DNA of 64,000 nt from Caballeronia sp. NK8. GTDB taxonomy: Bacteria > Pseudomonadota > Gammaproteobacteria > Burkholderiales > Burkholderiaceae. Each line of letters begins with the position of its first letter. Position 1 is the first letter of the stretch. A model generated the notes under the pieces. That model saw nothing but the letters and a program-made list of their open reading frames with translations. It was not told the origin of the DNA and made no database searches. Positions 17,097 through 25,887 of this stretch are shown here, in pieces. The stretch lies in the NCBI RefSeq assembly GCF_018408855.1, contig NZ_AP024324.1, forward strand, positions 744,001-808,000, written 5' to 3'. The translations under genes and the position numbers were made by a program.

Positions 17097-17804
17097 TCAC
17101 AGTGCCAGATACTGGCGAATCAGTTGTTCGTCCCCGAGTTGCGCGGGGCTCAGTGTCTCGACGATACGGCCCTTGTCCATCACGCAGCAGCGGGTCGCGA
17201 TGCGCTCGACCATGCCGATGTCCTGCTCGACGAGCACCACGCCGATGCCCGTCTCGCGCGCGATCTGCTGCAGCGTCTCGCCGATCAGATCGACGATCGA
17301 GGGCTGAATGCCTTCCGACGGCTCGTCGAGCAGCAGCACCTTCGGCGAGCTGATGAGCGCACGCGCGATCGCCAGCTGCTGCTGTTCGCCGCCGCTCATG
17401 GTCCCGGCTTTCTGCTGGTAGCGCTTCTCAAGAATAGGAAAATAGCCGACGACTTTCTCCTTCATCCGCGCCGCCTGCGCGCGATTCGCCTGCGCGCCGA
17501 CCTGCAGGTTTTCGGCGACCGTCAACGCACCGAAGATCTCGCGGCCCTGCGGCACGTAGCCCATGCCCTTTTGCGCGCGAACGTACGGTTTCTCGTGACC
17601 GATCGCCGTGCCGTCCAGGCCGATCGAACCGGCGTCGAGCCGGATGAGACCGATCAGCGCGCGCATCAGCGTGGTCTTGCCGACGCCGTTGCGCCCGATC
17701 AGCGCGAGCACCTCGCCCGGCCCGACGCCGAACGACACGCCATTGAGCACGCGCCCGCCACCGTAGCCCGCTTCCACACCCGACACTTCGAGCAACGCGC
17801 TCAT
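17097..17804 (-). CDS. ABC transporter ATPase (LivF/UrtE type)
   Basis: 235 residues. Walker A is GRNGVGKTT, the signature is MSGGEQQQLAIARAL, and Walker B is VLLLDEPSEGIQP. The short form ending soon after the H-loop is typical of LivF/UrtE ATPases. Its start overlaps the previous ATPase gene by 4 bp. It pairs with the 17801-18511 ATPase to drive the amide/urea-type importer. Confidence 0.92.
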   Translation of the reverse strand: MSALLEVSGVEAGYGGGRVLNGVSFGVGPGEVLALIGRNGVGKTTLMRALIGLIRLDAGSIGLDGTAIGHEKPYVRAQKGMGYVPQGREIFGALTVAENLQVGAQANRAQAARMKEKVVGYFPILEKRYQQKAGTMSGGEQQQLAIARALISSPKVLLLDEPSEGIQPSIVDLIGETLQQIARETGIGVVLVEQDIGMVERIATRCCVMDKGRIVETLSPAQLGDEQLIRQYLAL

Positions 17805-18511
17805 TTCCGCTTCCCCAGATAGACTTCCGCGACATCGTCGCGTGCGAGGATCTCGTCGAGCGGGCCGTCGGCGAGCAGACGCCCGCCATGCAGCACCGTG
17901 ACGCGCGAGGCGATCTGCCTGACGAAGGTCATGTCGTGCTCGACCACCATCATCGTGAGACCGGCTGCCGACAGACGCTTGATGAGTTCGCCCGTCGCAT
18001 GCGTCTCCTCGACCGACATGCCCGCCACGGGTTCATCGAGAAACAGCAGCTTCGGGCGCAGCGACACGGCCATCGCGATTTCGAGCCACTGCTTCTTGCC
18101 GTGCGACAGATTGCGCGCCAGCACGTGCTCCTCGTGCTCCAGCATGAAGCGCCGCAGGAGTTCGTCGAGGCTTTCGGCGCGGTCGTCCTTCGCGCGATGC
18201 AGCGACAGTTGCAGGTGCTGACGCACGCTCAGGTCCGGGAACACGCCGGGAATCTGAAACTTGATGCTCATGCCCATGCGGATGCGTTCGTGCGGCAGCA
18301 CATGACTCATGTCCTGGCCGAGGAACATCACGCTGCCTTCCGACGGCCGATGCTCACCCGTGATGAGCTTGAAGAACGTGCTCTTGCCCGCGCCGTTCGG
18401 TCCGATCACGCAGCGAATCTCGCCTGCGTCGATCCTGAAGTCGATCCCGTTGATCACATGCGCGCCGCCGAAATGCTTTTTGAGCCCGCGGGTTTCCAGC
18501 AGCGTGGTCAT
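17801..18511 (-). CDS. ABC transporter ATPase (LivG/UrtD type)
   Basis: 236 residues from the ATG at 18511; a much longer open frame continues upstream but overlaps the permeases and is not real. Walker A is GPNGAGKST and Walker B is LLFLDEPVAGMSVEET. The signature is altered (NLSHGKKQWLEIAM), as is normal in UrtD-like subunits of urea and short-chain amide importers. The start overlaps the LivM-type gene by 4 bp. Confidence 0.92.
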   Translation of the reverse strand: MTTLLETRGLKKHFGGAHVINGIDFRIDAGEIRCVIGPNGAGKSTFFKLITGEHRPSEGSVMFLGQDMSHVLPHERIRMGMSIKFQIPGVFPDLSVRQHLQLSLHRAKDDRAESLDELLRRFMLEHEEHVLARNLSHGKKQWLEIAMAVSLRPKLLFLDEPVAGMSVEETHATGELIKRLSAAGLTMMVVEHDMTFVRQIASRVTVLHGGRLLADGPLDEILARDDVAEVYLGKRK

Positions 18512-19578
18512 GACTTGCCCTCCTCTCGCTTGAGACACGCGCCCGCGTGACGCGCGCCGCCGTTCGCGCGGCCTTTCACGCGGCACGCCACGCGCCGCAG
18601 TTGCCGCGTGACGAACGGCAGCAGGCCTTCGGGCGCGGCCAGCACGACGATCAGCAGAATCGCGCCGAGCAGGATCAATGCATACTGGCTGCCGTACACC
18701 GCCAGATTCTGCGAGAGCCAGACGAGCAGCGCCGTGCCGAGAATGGTCCCGCCGATGCTCTTCCTGCCCGAGGTCGCGACCCAGATGACGGGCATCGCGG
18801 CGGCGGTGAGGCCCATCGTCGATGGCGTGATGTAGGCGCCCCAGATCGTGTACAGCGCGCCCGACAGGCCGCCCAGCGTGCAGCCGAGCACGAACACCAG
18901 CAACTGATGACGGCGGATATCGACGCCCAGCATCTCCGCGCGCTGCGGGTTCTCGCGTATGGCGATGAGCGTGAGCCCGAAGGTGCCGTCGAGCAGCTTG
19001 CGCATCGCGGCATAGACCGCGATCAGCAGCAGCAGCACGAGGTAATAGAAGCTCGCGTTCTCCAGCGTGAGCGGTCCGCCCGGCCAGGGAATCGTGAGTT
19101 GCGGCATGCCGCCCATGCCGTTGTAGCCGTTCAGCCGCGCTTCGCCGATCGCCCATTGCGGCCCGGCCGTCTGCGACATGAAGGTTTCGAGCACGAGCGT
19201 CACCGACAGCGTGACGATGCCGATGAACACGCCCTTGATCCGGCCATAGAAGATCATGTAGCCGATCAGCGCCGCGGCGACGACGCTCACCGCCAGTCCC
19301 GCGCCGAGGCCGAGCCATGACTGGAACCATGTGTCGCCGTAGTTCAGCGTGAAGATGCCGTAGCTGTAGCCCGACAGCCCGAAAAACGCGGTCTGTCCGA
19401 ACGACAGAATGCCGCCGTAGCCCCACATCGCGGCGAGCCCGAGCGCGCTGAACGCCCACAGCAGACAGTAAGCGAGATTGCCGCTGGTATTCGCATCGAC
19501 GACGAGGGGCAGGCACAGCGCCACGAGCCACGGCGCGTAACGCAGCGCGCGCGCCGGAGGTACCTTCGATTGCTTCAC
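18508..19578 (-). CDS. ABC transporter permease (LivM/UrtC type)
   Basis: 356 residues starting at a GTG (19578) with a strong AGGAGG 7 bp upstream. About 9-10 hydrophobic segments are seen, plus the family motif GYGGILSFGQTAFFGLSGYSYG near residue 53. RENPQRAEMLGVDIRRHQLLVFVLG is the conserved ATPase-coupling loop of this class. The C-terminal tail after residue 330 is basic and cytosolic. It is an inner-membrane partner of the LivH-type gene, 9 bp upstream. Confidence 0.92.
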   Translation of the reverse strand: MKQSKVPPARALRYAPWLVALCLPLVVDANTSGNLAYCLLWAFSALGLAAMWGYGGILSFGQTAFFGLSGYSYGIFTLNYGDTWFQSWLGLGAGLAVSVVAAALIGYMIFYGRIKGVFIGIVTLSVTLVLETFMSQTAGPQWAIGEARLNGYNGMGGMPQLTIPWPGGPLTLENASFYYLVLLLLIAVYAAMRKLLDGTFGLTLIAIRENPQRAEMLGVDIRRHQLLVFVLGCTLGGLSGALYTIWGAYITPSTMGLTAAAMPVIWVATSGRKSIGGTILGTALLVWLSQNLAVYGSQYALILLGAILLIVVLAAPEGLLPFVTRQLRRVACRVKGRANGGARHAGACLKREEGKS

Positions 19579-19587
19579 GTCTGCCTC

Positions 19588-20457
19588 CTAGCGCAAGCGG
19601 GTGAAGAGATTGCCGAGGCCCTGCGGCATCAGCCGGATCACGACGATGACCGTGACCAGCAGCCCGATCTGCCCGAACAACTGGCCATACGACGCCGTCA
19701 GCGCGGTCTGGATGATGGCGAGCACGCCGGCGGCCGGCGTTGTACCCGCGATGACGTTCGCGCCGCCGACGACCACCGACACGAACGCCTGCACGATGAA
19801 GTTGCTGCCCATCGTCGGGACCGCGGTCATGGTCGGCGCGTAGAGCGCGCCGGTGAGTCCGGCCAGGCCCGCGCCCAGCGCGAAGGTCAGCGTATAGAGC
19901 CGGTCCGTGCGCAGGCCGAGACATTGCGCGATGCTCGCGTTCTGGATCGTCGCGCGCGCGCAGACGCCGTAGTTCGTCTTGAAGAACAGCAGATAGAGCC
20001 CGAACAGGATCGCCAGCGCGATGACCGGCAGCACGGCGCGATACGTCGAGAACGAGTAGTCGCCGAGCGAGAACGACCCGAACGGCGTGCCGATGCCTTC
20101 GATCGACGGACCGGCCACGAGCAGCATCGTCTGCTGCACGATGAGACTGATCGCCCACGTCGCCACGACGGAATCGAACAGGCGGTCGTACAGGTGACGA
20201 ATGACGAGCCGTTCGATGACCACGCCCGCGAGCGCCGCCGCGAACGCGCCGAGCAGCATCGCAAGCGGCAGCGGCACGCCGCGCTTGGCCGCGATGATCG
20301 TGACGTACGCACCGCACATGATGAACTCGCCATGCGCGAGATTGATGACGCCCATCATGCCGAAGATCACCGCGAGACCCAGCGCCGCGAGCACCAGATA
20401 CGCGAAGTTGTCGCCGAACTGATAGATCAGCGAATAGAGAACCGATAAGGTGGCCAT
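19588..20457 (-). CDS. ABC transporter permease (LivH/UrtB type)
   Basis: 289 residues, all membrane (about 8 segments). LAALGLAVIFGMMGVINLAHGEFIM at about residues 23-47 is the LivH family hallmark, and ATIQNASIAQCLGLRTDRLY is the coupling loop. It forms the translocation path with the LivM-type permease. It lies 63 bp downstream of the binding-protein gene, a usual gap in these operons. Confidence 0.93.
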   Translation of the reverse strand: MATLSVLYSLIYQFGDNFAYLVLAALGLAVIFGMMGVINLAHGEFIMCGAYVTIIAAKRGVPLPLAMLLGAFAAALAGVVIERLVIRHLYDRLFDSVVATWAISLIVQQTMLLVAGPSIEGIGTPFGSFSLGDYSFSTYRAVLPVIALAILFGLYLLFFKTNYGVCARATIQNASIAQCLGLRTDRLYTLTFALGAGLAGLTGALYAPTMTAVPTMGSNFIVQAFVSVVVGGANVIAGTTPAAGVLAIIQTALTASYGQLFGQIGLLVTVIVVIRLMPQGLGNLFTRLR

Positions 20458-20520
20458 GCTTGCCCCACGTTCAGGAGACCGGCGCGCGCACGTGTCCGTT
20501 CGAGCGCGCGCCGGCCCGGA

Positions 20521-21756
20521 TCAGGACTTCTTCGGCAGATTCGACGGCGTGTACTGACGGTGATCCGGCTTGTTCGGCAGATCGCAGCCGACCTTCCCGA
20601 GCCAGTACGGCTGCACGTCGTTCCAGACCTTCGGAATATCGACGGAGTGATCTTCCTTCACGTGCACGAGATAGATGGTGTGACTCGCGTGATGACTCTT
20701 CGGATCGATGCAGACCTTGCCTTGCGCGCCTTCCGTGCAGATGTCGCCGCTCTCGAGGGCCTTGCGCACTGCATCCTGATTCGTCGACTTGGCCTTTTCT
20801 ACGGCGGCCTTGTAGAGATAGATGGCGTCGTAGGCGTTCGCCGCTTCCTGGTTGATATACGGTTCGTTCGGGAACTTCGCGTGGAAGCGCTTCTTGAAGT
20901 CGTTGCTCGCGGGCGAATCGACTTCCTCGACGTAGTTCGCCGTCACGTACATGTCCTTGAGCGCGGGCGGTTTGAAGCGTTTGTGCTCATACGCCTGACC
21001 GACGTTGACCGAACTCGCCATCGGCAGATTCAGATGCGCCGAAGCCTGCTGCTCGTAATACGACGCCTGATTCGCCCCGACCAGCAACGTGACCACGAAG
21101 TCCGGTTTCGCCTTCTGGATGTTCTGGATCGTCTGGCCGAACTGCGATACCGAGAGCGGAATGAATTCCTCGCCGACCATGGTGCCGCCGTTTTCCTTGA
21201 CGATATTGCGCACCCATTCCGCGGAGATCTGCCCGAAGTTGTAGTCGGCGGCGATGGTGTACACCTTCTTGCCGTACTTCTGCATCATCCAGGGAATGAG
21301 CGTCGAGAATTGCTGCTCCGGCACCGCGCCGGTCACGAAGGTGTTCGTGTCACAGACACCGCCTTCGTACTGGTTGTCGTACCAGTAGAGCTGATGCGCG
21401 CGGTCCATGATCGGGCGGATCGCTTCGCGCGACGCGCTGGAGAAAGCGCCGAAGATCACATCCGGCTTGTCCGTCTGGACGAGACGCCGTGCAAGCTCCT
21501 GAAACTTGGTGTTGTCCGATTGCGTGTCGTAGGCGATCAGCGTCACGGGACGTCCGAGGATGCCGCCCTTCGCGTTGATCTCTTCGACCGCGAGCTGCGT
21601 GGCGTGGATCTTCGGTATGGTCGCCAGTGCGAAGTTACCCGAGGCGTCCTCCAGCAGGCCGATCTTCACGGGGTCGGCCGCGCTCGATGCGAGCGACGTC
21701 ATTGCAAGTCCTGCGGTGAGGGCGAGACGCATCCAGCCCGACGGCTTCAGCAACAT
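20521..21756 (-). CDS. Amide/urea-type ABC importer substrate-binding protein
   Basis: 411 residues. A Sec signal peptide (residues 1 to about 27, MLLKPSGWMRLALTAGLAMT then ASSAADP, cleavage after SSA) is followed by a type I periplasmic-binding fold (KIGLLEDASGNFA, GRPVTLIAYDTQSDN, DVIFGAFSSASREAI, YWYDNQYEGGVCDTN). The Tyr-rich YWYDNQYEGG segment resembles the amide pocket of AmiC and UrtA/FmdD proteins. It is the first gene of the amide operon. Its start is 54 bp after a strong intrinsic terminator in the leader, so expression needs antitermination. Confidence 0.9.
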   Translation of the reverse strand: MLLKPSGWMRLALTAGLAMTSLASSAADPVKIGLLEDASGNFALATIPKIHATQLAVEEINAKGGILGRPVTLIAYDTQSDNTKFQELARRLVQTDKPDVIFGAFSSASREAIRPIMDRAHQLYWYDNQYEGGVCDTNTFVTGAVPEQQFSTLIPWMMQKYGKKVYTIAADYNFGQISAEWVRNIVKENGGTMVGEEFIPLSVSQFGQTIQNIQKAKPDFVVTLLVGANQASYYEQQASAHLNLPMASSVNVGQAYEHKRFKPPALKDMYVTANYVEEVDSPASNDFKKRFHAKFPNEPYINQEAANAYDAIYLYKAAVEKAKSTNQDAVRKALESGDICTEGAQGKVCIDPKSHHASHTIYLVHVKEDHSVDIPKVWNDVQPYWLGKVGCDLPNKPDHRQYTPSNLPKKS

Positions 21757-21810
21757 GCGGATTCTCCAGAGAAGTGAACGCTAGAACAGGGAAAATGCGG
21801 ACAAAAAAAA

Positions 21811-21843
21811 GCCCCCTGACGAACCGGTGGTTCGTCAGGGGGC
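21811..21843 (-). terminator. Intrinsic leader terminator of the amide operon
   Basis: On the minus strand a 15-bp perfect stem (GCCCCCTGACGAACC paired with GGTTCGTCAGGGGGC) with a 3-nt loop is followed by eight T residues (21803-21810). It lies between the promoter and the first gene of the operon, so it acts as a conditional attenuator rather than an end-of-operon signal. The 5' foot of the stem (21841-21843) is shared with the second hexaloop hairpin, making the two structures exclusive. Confidence 0.9.
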
Positions 21844-21877
21844 TTCTGTGCCGGATCCTCGGGCGGACGTCTTTGTC
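21841..21877 (-). promoter_or_regulatory. Putative ANTAR/AmiR target: two hexaloop hairpins
   Basis: Read on the minus strand, hairpin P1 is GAC-AAAGAC-GUC (21877-21866) and hairpin P2 is GGC-ACAGAA-GCC (21852-21841). Both loops have six bases with A at position 1 and G at position 4, the rule for ANTAR protein targets. The 3' strand of P2 is also the first part of the terminator stem, so stabilising P2 would block termination. Stems are only 3 bp before a mismatch, which lowers certainty. An AmiR gene lies in the same operon. Confidence 0.65.
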
Positions 21878-21897
21878 AGGCCTCGCGGGATGTGCAG

Positions 21898-21927
21898 AGT
21901 CTAAGGCGCCGTATTTTTATTTGTCAA
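21898..21927 (-). promoter_or_regulatory. Sigma70-like promoter of the amide operon
   Basis: On the minus strand TTGACA (21927-21922) is a perfect -35 box, followed after 18 bp by TAGACT (21903-21898), four of six matches to the -10 consensus. Transcription would start near 21890, giving a leader of about 135 nt that contains both ANTAR-type hairpins and the terminator before the first ATG at 21756. Confidence 0.6.
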
Positions 21928-22094
21928 CGCCGGAAAAAAATCGCCGACGGCTTCTGGATCGTCCATTAGTCACAGGAGAAATTCGTTCGAAGTCCTGTTT
22001 GGGCGGCTCAGCATGCGCTGAAACTAGAACTTTCAACTCGAAAGCTCTATAACTTTAAGCATTGCTCAGCCATGGGTCTGTGACCGGGTGCGAT

Positions 22095-22601
22095 ATGAAA
22101 AGGCTCACGCGTCGTGCGAGCATGCGGATTGTTGCGCTTTCTGCAACCCTGCTGACGAGCACTATCGGATGGTCACAATCGATTCCAAAGCAGGGGCCGA
22201 TAGATGTGACCTTTACGGCATTCTGGCGCGATGTAAAGGAGACGCCGGTCGGAACGGATAACGCCGTCTATCTATCCGAAGCGACCATGGGCTTCGCCGA
22301 GAACAGGAAGACACCGCTGATGCAGAACATCACCGCGCGCTGCGTCGAAGCGGGTTTCAGCGCGGGCGTTGCCAACGGATTCTGCGTCTTCACGGACAAG
22401 GATGGCGATAACTTCGTCGAGACCTTCAGTCACGCGGCGGGCACGCCTGCGGGAAAAGCGGTGCTGGGCTCGGGAACGGGCAAGTACAAGGGCATAAAGG
22501 GCGAACTCGACTGGCAGCAGGTACAGCAGCTTCCCGCCGAGAAGGGCTCGTACAACTTCGTCGGCAAGAAGACGGGCAATTATCGGATAGGCGCGGATTG
22601 A
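22095..22601 (+). CDS. Small exported protein, barrel-like, unknown function
   Basis: 168 residues from ATG 22095. The N-terminus MKRLTRRASMRIVALSATLL with a following WSQS looks like a Sec signal peptide, so the mature protein is periplasmic or secreted. The mature part is rich in beta structure; GSGTGKYKGIKGELDW near the C-terminus resembles the GTGKY-GI-G turn of allene oxide cyclase-like/dirigent-like barrels. No catalytic residues were recognised. It stands alone, divergent from the amide operon and convergent with the hydrolase to its right. Confidence 0.7.
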   Translation: MKRLTRRASMRIVALSATLLTSTIGWSQSIPKQGPIDVTFTAFWRDVKETPVGTDNAVYLSEATMGFAENRKTPLMQNITARCVEAGFSAGVANGFCVFTDKDGDNFVETFSHAAGTPAGKAVLGSGTGKYKGIKGELDWQQVQQLPAEKGSYNFVGKKTGNYRIGAD

Positions 22602-22623
22602 TGCGCGCCTGATCACGAGCGGT

Positions 22624-23370
22624 TCAATTCGAATTCTTGAGTGTCCGGTCGAAGAACCCGATCATCTTCGACCATCCGCGCTCGGCGGCCACCGGATCGT
22701 AGACGGGAAAGTCCGGTTTCATCCAGCCATGCGATGCACCGGCATATGTCTCAGCGCAGTACCGCACGCCGGCCTGATCGAACGCGTTCTCGAGACGCCG
22801 CGCCATGGCTGGCGGATAGGTCTCGTCGCCTTCCGCCGCTGCGATATAGACTTCGGCTTTCAATTGCGGCGCATGGCGATGCGGGCTTCCGGGTGCGTCG
22901 GTCGCGAGGTTTCCGCCGTGAAAGCTGGCCACAGCGGCAAAGCGATCGGGATAGGTGCCCGCGGCGGCGATCGCCATGCCGCCACCCATGCAGAAGCCGA
23001 CTGCACCTATCGGCTTGCGCTCGACATCGATACGCGTGTCGAGATAACCCAGAAGCGCTGCTGTATCCTCCGCCGCCTTTTCGTTGCTCGTGGTCGCCAT
23101 CAATGGGCCGAGGATCGCTCGCACGTCGCCCTTGAACACTTCCACCGGATCAAAAGGACCATAAGCGCCGTACCGATAGAACAAGTCGGGCAGCAGAACG
23201 ACATATCCGGTATCGGCAAGGCGCTGGGCCATGGCGAGTGCGGCAGGCCGGATGCCGCCCGCATCCATATAGAAAATGATGGCGGGCGAAGGTGTTGCCG
23301 CGCCGGACGTGAAAACATACACGGGGCACACGCCATCGCGAGTCGAAATATTCACGTTCTCATGGGTCAT
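22624..23370 (-). CDS. Dienelactone hydrolase-family alpha/beta hydrolase
   Basis: 248 residues from the ATG at 23370; an upstream ATG at 23409 would overlap the neighbouring stop and has no better ribosome site. The nucleophile elbow is GFCMGGG, with Cys in the serine position, as in true dienelactone hydrolases. An acid in AAAEGDETYPP and His in ASHGWM complete the Cys-Asp-His triad. The family cleaves dienelactone or related esters. It could serve aromatic breakdown (chlorocatechol or other lactones), but the neighbours give no support for a substrate. Cytosolic. Confidence 0.88.
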   Translation of the reverse strand: MTHENVNISTRDGVCPVYVFTSGAATPSPAIIFYMDAGGIRPAALAMAQRLADTGYVVLLPDLFYRYGAYGPFDPVEVFKGDVRAILGPLMATTSNEKAAEDTAALLGYLDTRIDVERKPIGAVGFCMGGGMAIAAAGTYPDRFAAVASFHGGNLATDAPGSPHRHAPQLKAEVYIAAAEGDETYPPAMARRLENAFDQAGVRYCAETYAGASHGWMKPDFPVYDPVAAERGWSKMIGFFDRTLKNSN

Positions 23371-23405
23371 GTCTTTGTGCCTCTGGCATGGGGCCGCTTC
23401 ATCGG

Positions 23406-24882
23406 TCACGCAGCATCGCTTGCGGTCAGCTCGCCGAACTGAAGCGCGGCAAGCCGCGCATACAGCGGCGAGCTTCGAAGCAATTCGGCGTGACGGCCTT
23501 GCGCGACGATTCGCCCGTGCTCCATCACGACGATGCGGTCGGCCTGCTGAACAGTGGCGAGCCGATGCGCGATGACCAGGGTCGTGCGATTCTGCGCGGC
23601 ATTGTCCAGCGCAGTTTGCACCAGCCGTTCGCTTGCCGCATCGAGCGCGCTGGTGGCTTCGTCGAGCAGCAGGATGGGCGGATTCCTGAGGATGGCACGT
23701 GCGATCGCGATCCGCTGACGTTGTCCGCCGGACAGCCTCACGCCCCGCTCGCCAAGAAACGTGTCGTAGCCTTGCGGAAGCTCCTCGATGAAATCGGCGG
23801 CGGCGGCCATGTCGGCGGCGTGTCGCGCCTGCGCGAGCGTTGCCTCGGGCATGCCGTAACGAATGTTGTCGAGCACGCTTCCCGAAAAGATCACCGAGTC
23901 CTGCAACACGACACCGATCGCCCGACGCAATGCGTCGAGCGACATGTGCTGCGTCGGGACACCGTTGATCGAAATGCTTCCGGACTGCGGATCGTAAAAC
24001 CGCAGCAGCAACTGGAACAGCGTGGTCTTGCCCGCGCCCGACGGCCCGACGAGCGCGACGTGTTCACCCGGACGCACATCGAACGAGAATGCAGACAACG
24101 CGCTGATGCCGGGACGGGACGGATAGGAGAAGCCGACCTCGTCGAAGCGTATGCCTTCGCCTGCTGGCGGCATCGGCACGGTCGTGCGGGCCTGCGTGAC
24201 GGGCGAGCGCGCCGCCAGCAGATCCATGAGCCGGTCGGTGGCGCCGGCGGCGCGCTGCAGATCGCCCCATACTTCTGCGAGCGTCCCCACGGCGCCCGCC
24301 GTGAACACCGCATACAGGATGAACTGCGACAATTGACCCGCCGTCATGTGTCCGGCCAGGACCGCCTGCGCGCCGAGCCAGAGCACGAACACCATGGCGG
24401 CGAACACGAACACGACCCGTCGCCAGCAGGGCATTGCGCAATCCGAGAGAGAGGCTCGTGCCGACCACAGTCTGGATCAGCGTGGTATCGGTCGTGAGGC
24501 GCGACAGGACTTCTCCGGTTTGCGTGGTCTCGAAGAATTGCGGACTCATGCCCATGATGTGATCGTAGACCGCGCGCCGCAAATCGGCCGTCACCCGTTC
24601 GCCCAGCCACGAGACCCAGTAAAAGCGCAGCGCCGTCGCACCGGCGAGGATGAGCGAGATGACAAAAAGCCCGATGAAATAGCGATCGATATGGGTCCGG
24701 TCGCCGCTTGCGAAGCCGCGGTCGATCAGGTATCTGAACGCCATCGGCAGCGCCAGTGTCGCGCCCGCCGATGTCACGAGAGCCAGGAACGCGAGCGCCC
24801 AGCGCCCGGCGTACGGCCGCAGGAAAGGGACGAGGGCGAACAGAGGGCCAACGCGTGGAGCGGAGGCGGCGGAAGTCGGCAT
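23406..24882 (-). pseudogene. ABC exporter (MsbA-like) with internal deletion and frameshift
   Basis: The first 154 codons (from 24882) encode the start of an ABC exporter membrane domain and stop making sense after GLRNALLA near 24420. The frame shifts at 24418-24434, and the second frame continues from [20 protein letters not shown] to a complete ATPase domain: Walker [10 protein letters not shown], signature [20 protein letters not shown], then the H-loop. Compared with the usual 590-600 residues, about 100 residues covering transmembrane helices 3-5 are missing. The membrane domain cannot fold, so I call a pseudogene; a sequencing error would not remove 300 bp. Confidence 0.85.
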
Positions 24883-24956
24883 GGAATCGCGTGATGGTGG
24901 GGATCGGTCGATAGTACCAATCGCCGAGCGGAACTGCTGCCGGGCTACGCGGCCGG

Positions 24957-25790
24957 TCAGCCGTCCGTGGAAACCGTGACGTCTTCCCAGTCACTGATCT
25001 CGCGCTCCAGTGCCGACAGCTTCTCTCTCACGAGCCGGAGCGCATCGCTACCGAGCAAAAGATGCGCGGGAGGATGGTCCGCGACGATGGCGGCAAGCAT
25101 CGCGCGCGCCGCCTTGCGGGGATCGCCCAGCTGCTTACCGCTTTTTTCCTCGCGCGCCTGGCGGATGGGATCGAAGACGGAATCGTAATCCGCGATCGAC
25201 CGGGGCGTGCGCGTCATCGAGCGGCCCGCCCAGTCGGTGCGAAACGAACCCGGCGCGACGGCTGTCACGGCGATGCCGAACGGCTCGACTTCCTTGCCGA
25301 GCGCTTCGGAGACACCCTCCAGTGCGAACTTGCTTCCGCAATAGTAGGTAATCCCCGGCATGGTGATATGACCGCCCATCGACGTGATGTTCAGGATGCG
25401 GCCTTGTCTGCGCTTGCGCATGAACGGAATCACGGCCTTCATCATGGCGACGGCGCCGAACACGTTCACGTCGAACTGTCTGCGCATCTCGGACAAGGGC
25501 GATTCCTCCATGATGCCCTCGTGCCCGTAGCCGGCATTGTTGACCAGCACGTCGATGGGCCCGACGGACGCCTCGATTTCCGCCACGACGCCATCGATGG
25601 CATCGAAATCGGTCACGTCGAGCACACGCGCGAATGCGGCGTTCGCAGACAGGGACTCGAAGTCACGCTTTGCCTGATCGCTTCTCACGGTGCCGACGAC
25701 CGTGTGCCCGGCTGCCAGCGCCTCTTGTGCGAGCGCACGGCCGAAACCGCTGCTGACGCCGGTAATGAGCAGAATCTTGCTGGATGCCAT
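24957..25790 (-). CDS. SDR-family oxidoreductase, divergent from AraC regulator
   Basis: 277 residues with classical SDR motifs: TGVSSGFG at about residues 9-16, VNNAGYG at about 83-89, ITSMGG and the catalytic YYCGSK. The longer C-terminal part after residue 190 matches the retinol-dehydrogenase-like SDRs common in proteobacteria. The substrate is unknown. It is divergent from an AraC regulator gene across a 97-bp intergenic region, an arrangement in which the AraC protein often controls the dehydrogenase. Confidence 0.9.
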   Translation of the reverse strand: MASSKILLITGVSSGFGRALAQEALAAGHTVVGTVRSDQAKRDFESLSANAAFARVLDVTDFDAIDGVVAEIEASVGPIDVLVNNAGYGHEGIMEESPLSEMRRQFDVNVFGAVAMMKAVIPFMRKRRQGRILNITSMGGHITMPGITYYCGSKFALEGVSEALGKEVEPFGIAVTAVAPGSFRTDWAGRSMTRTPRSIADYDSVFDPIRQAREEKSGKQLGDPRKAARAMLAAIVADHPPAHLLLGSDALRLVREKLSALEREISDWEDVTVSTDG

Positions 25791-25887
25791 GGGAGCTTTT
25801 CCTCTCGAATGTTCACTGGAGAGTGCAGAATAGTATGGCGAAGGACGCTAGCCAAGCCACGATCCGCTAACTTTATTGCCTAAACCT

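Noticed and set aside
17801..20317. An 838-codon open frame through two permease genes
   Set aside because: The real ATPase starts at 18511; the remainder is out of frame with two well-conserved permeases and is Arg/Ala-rich.
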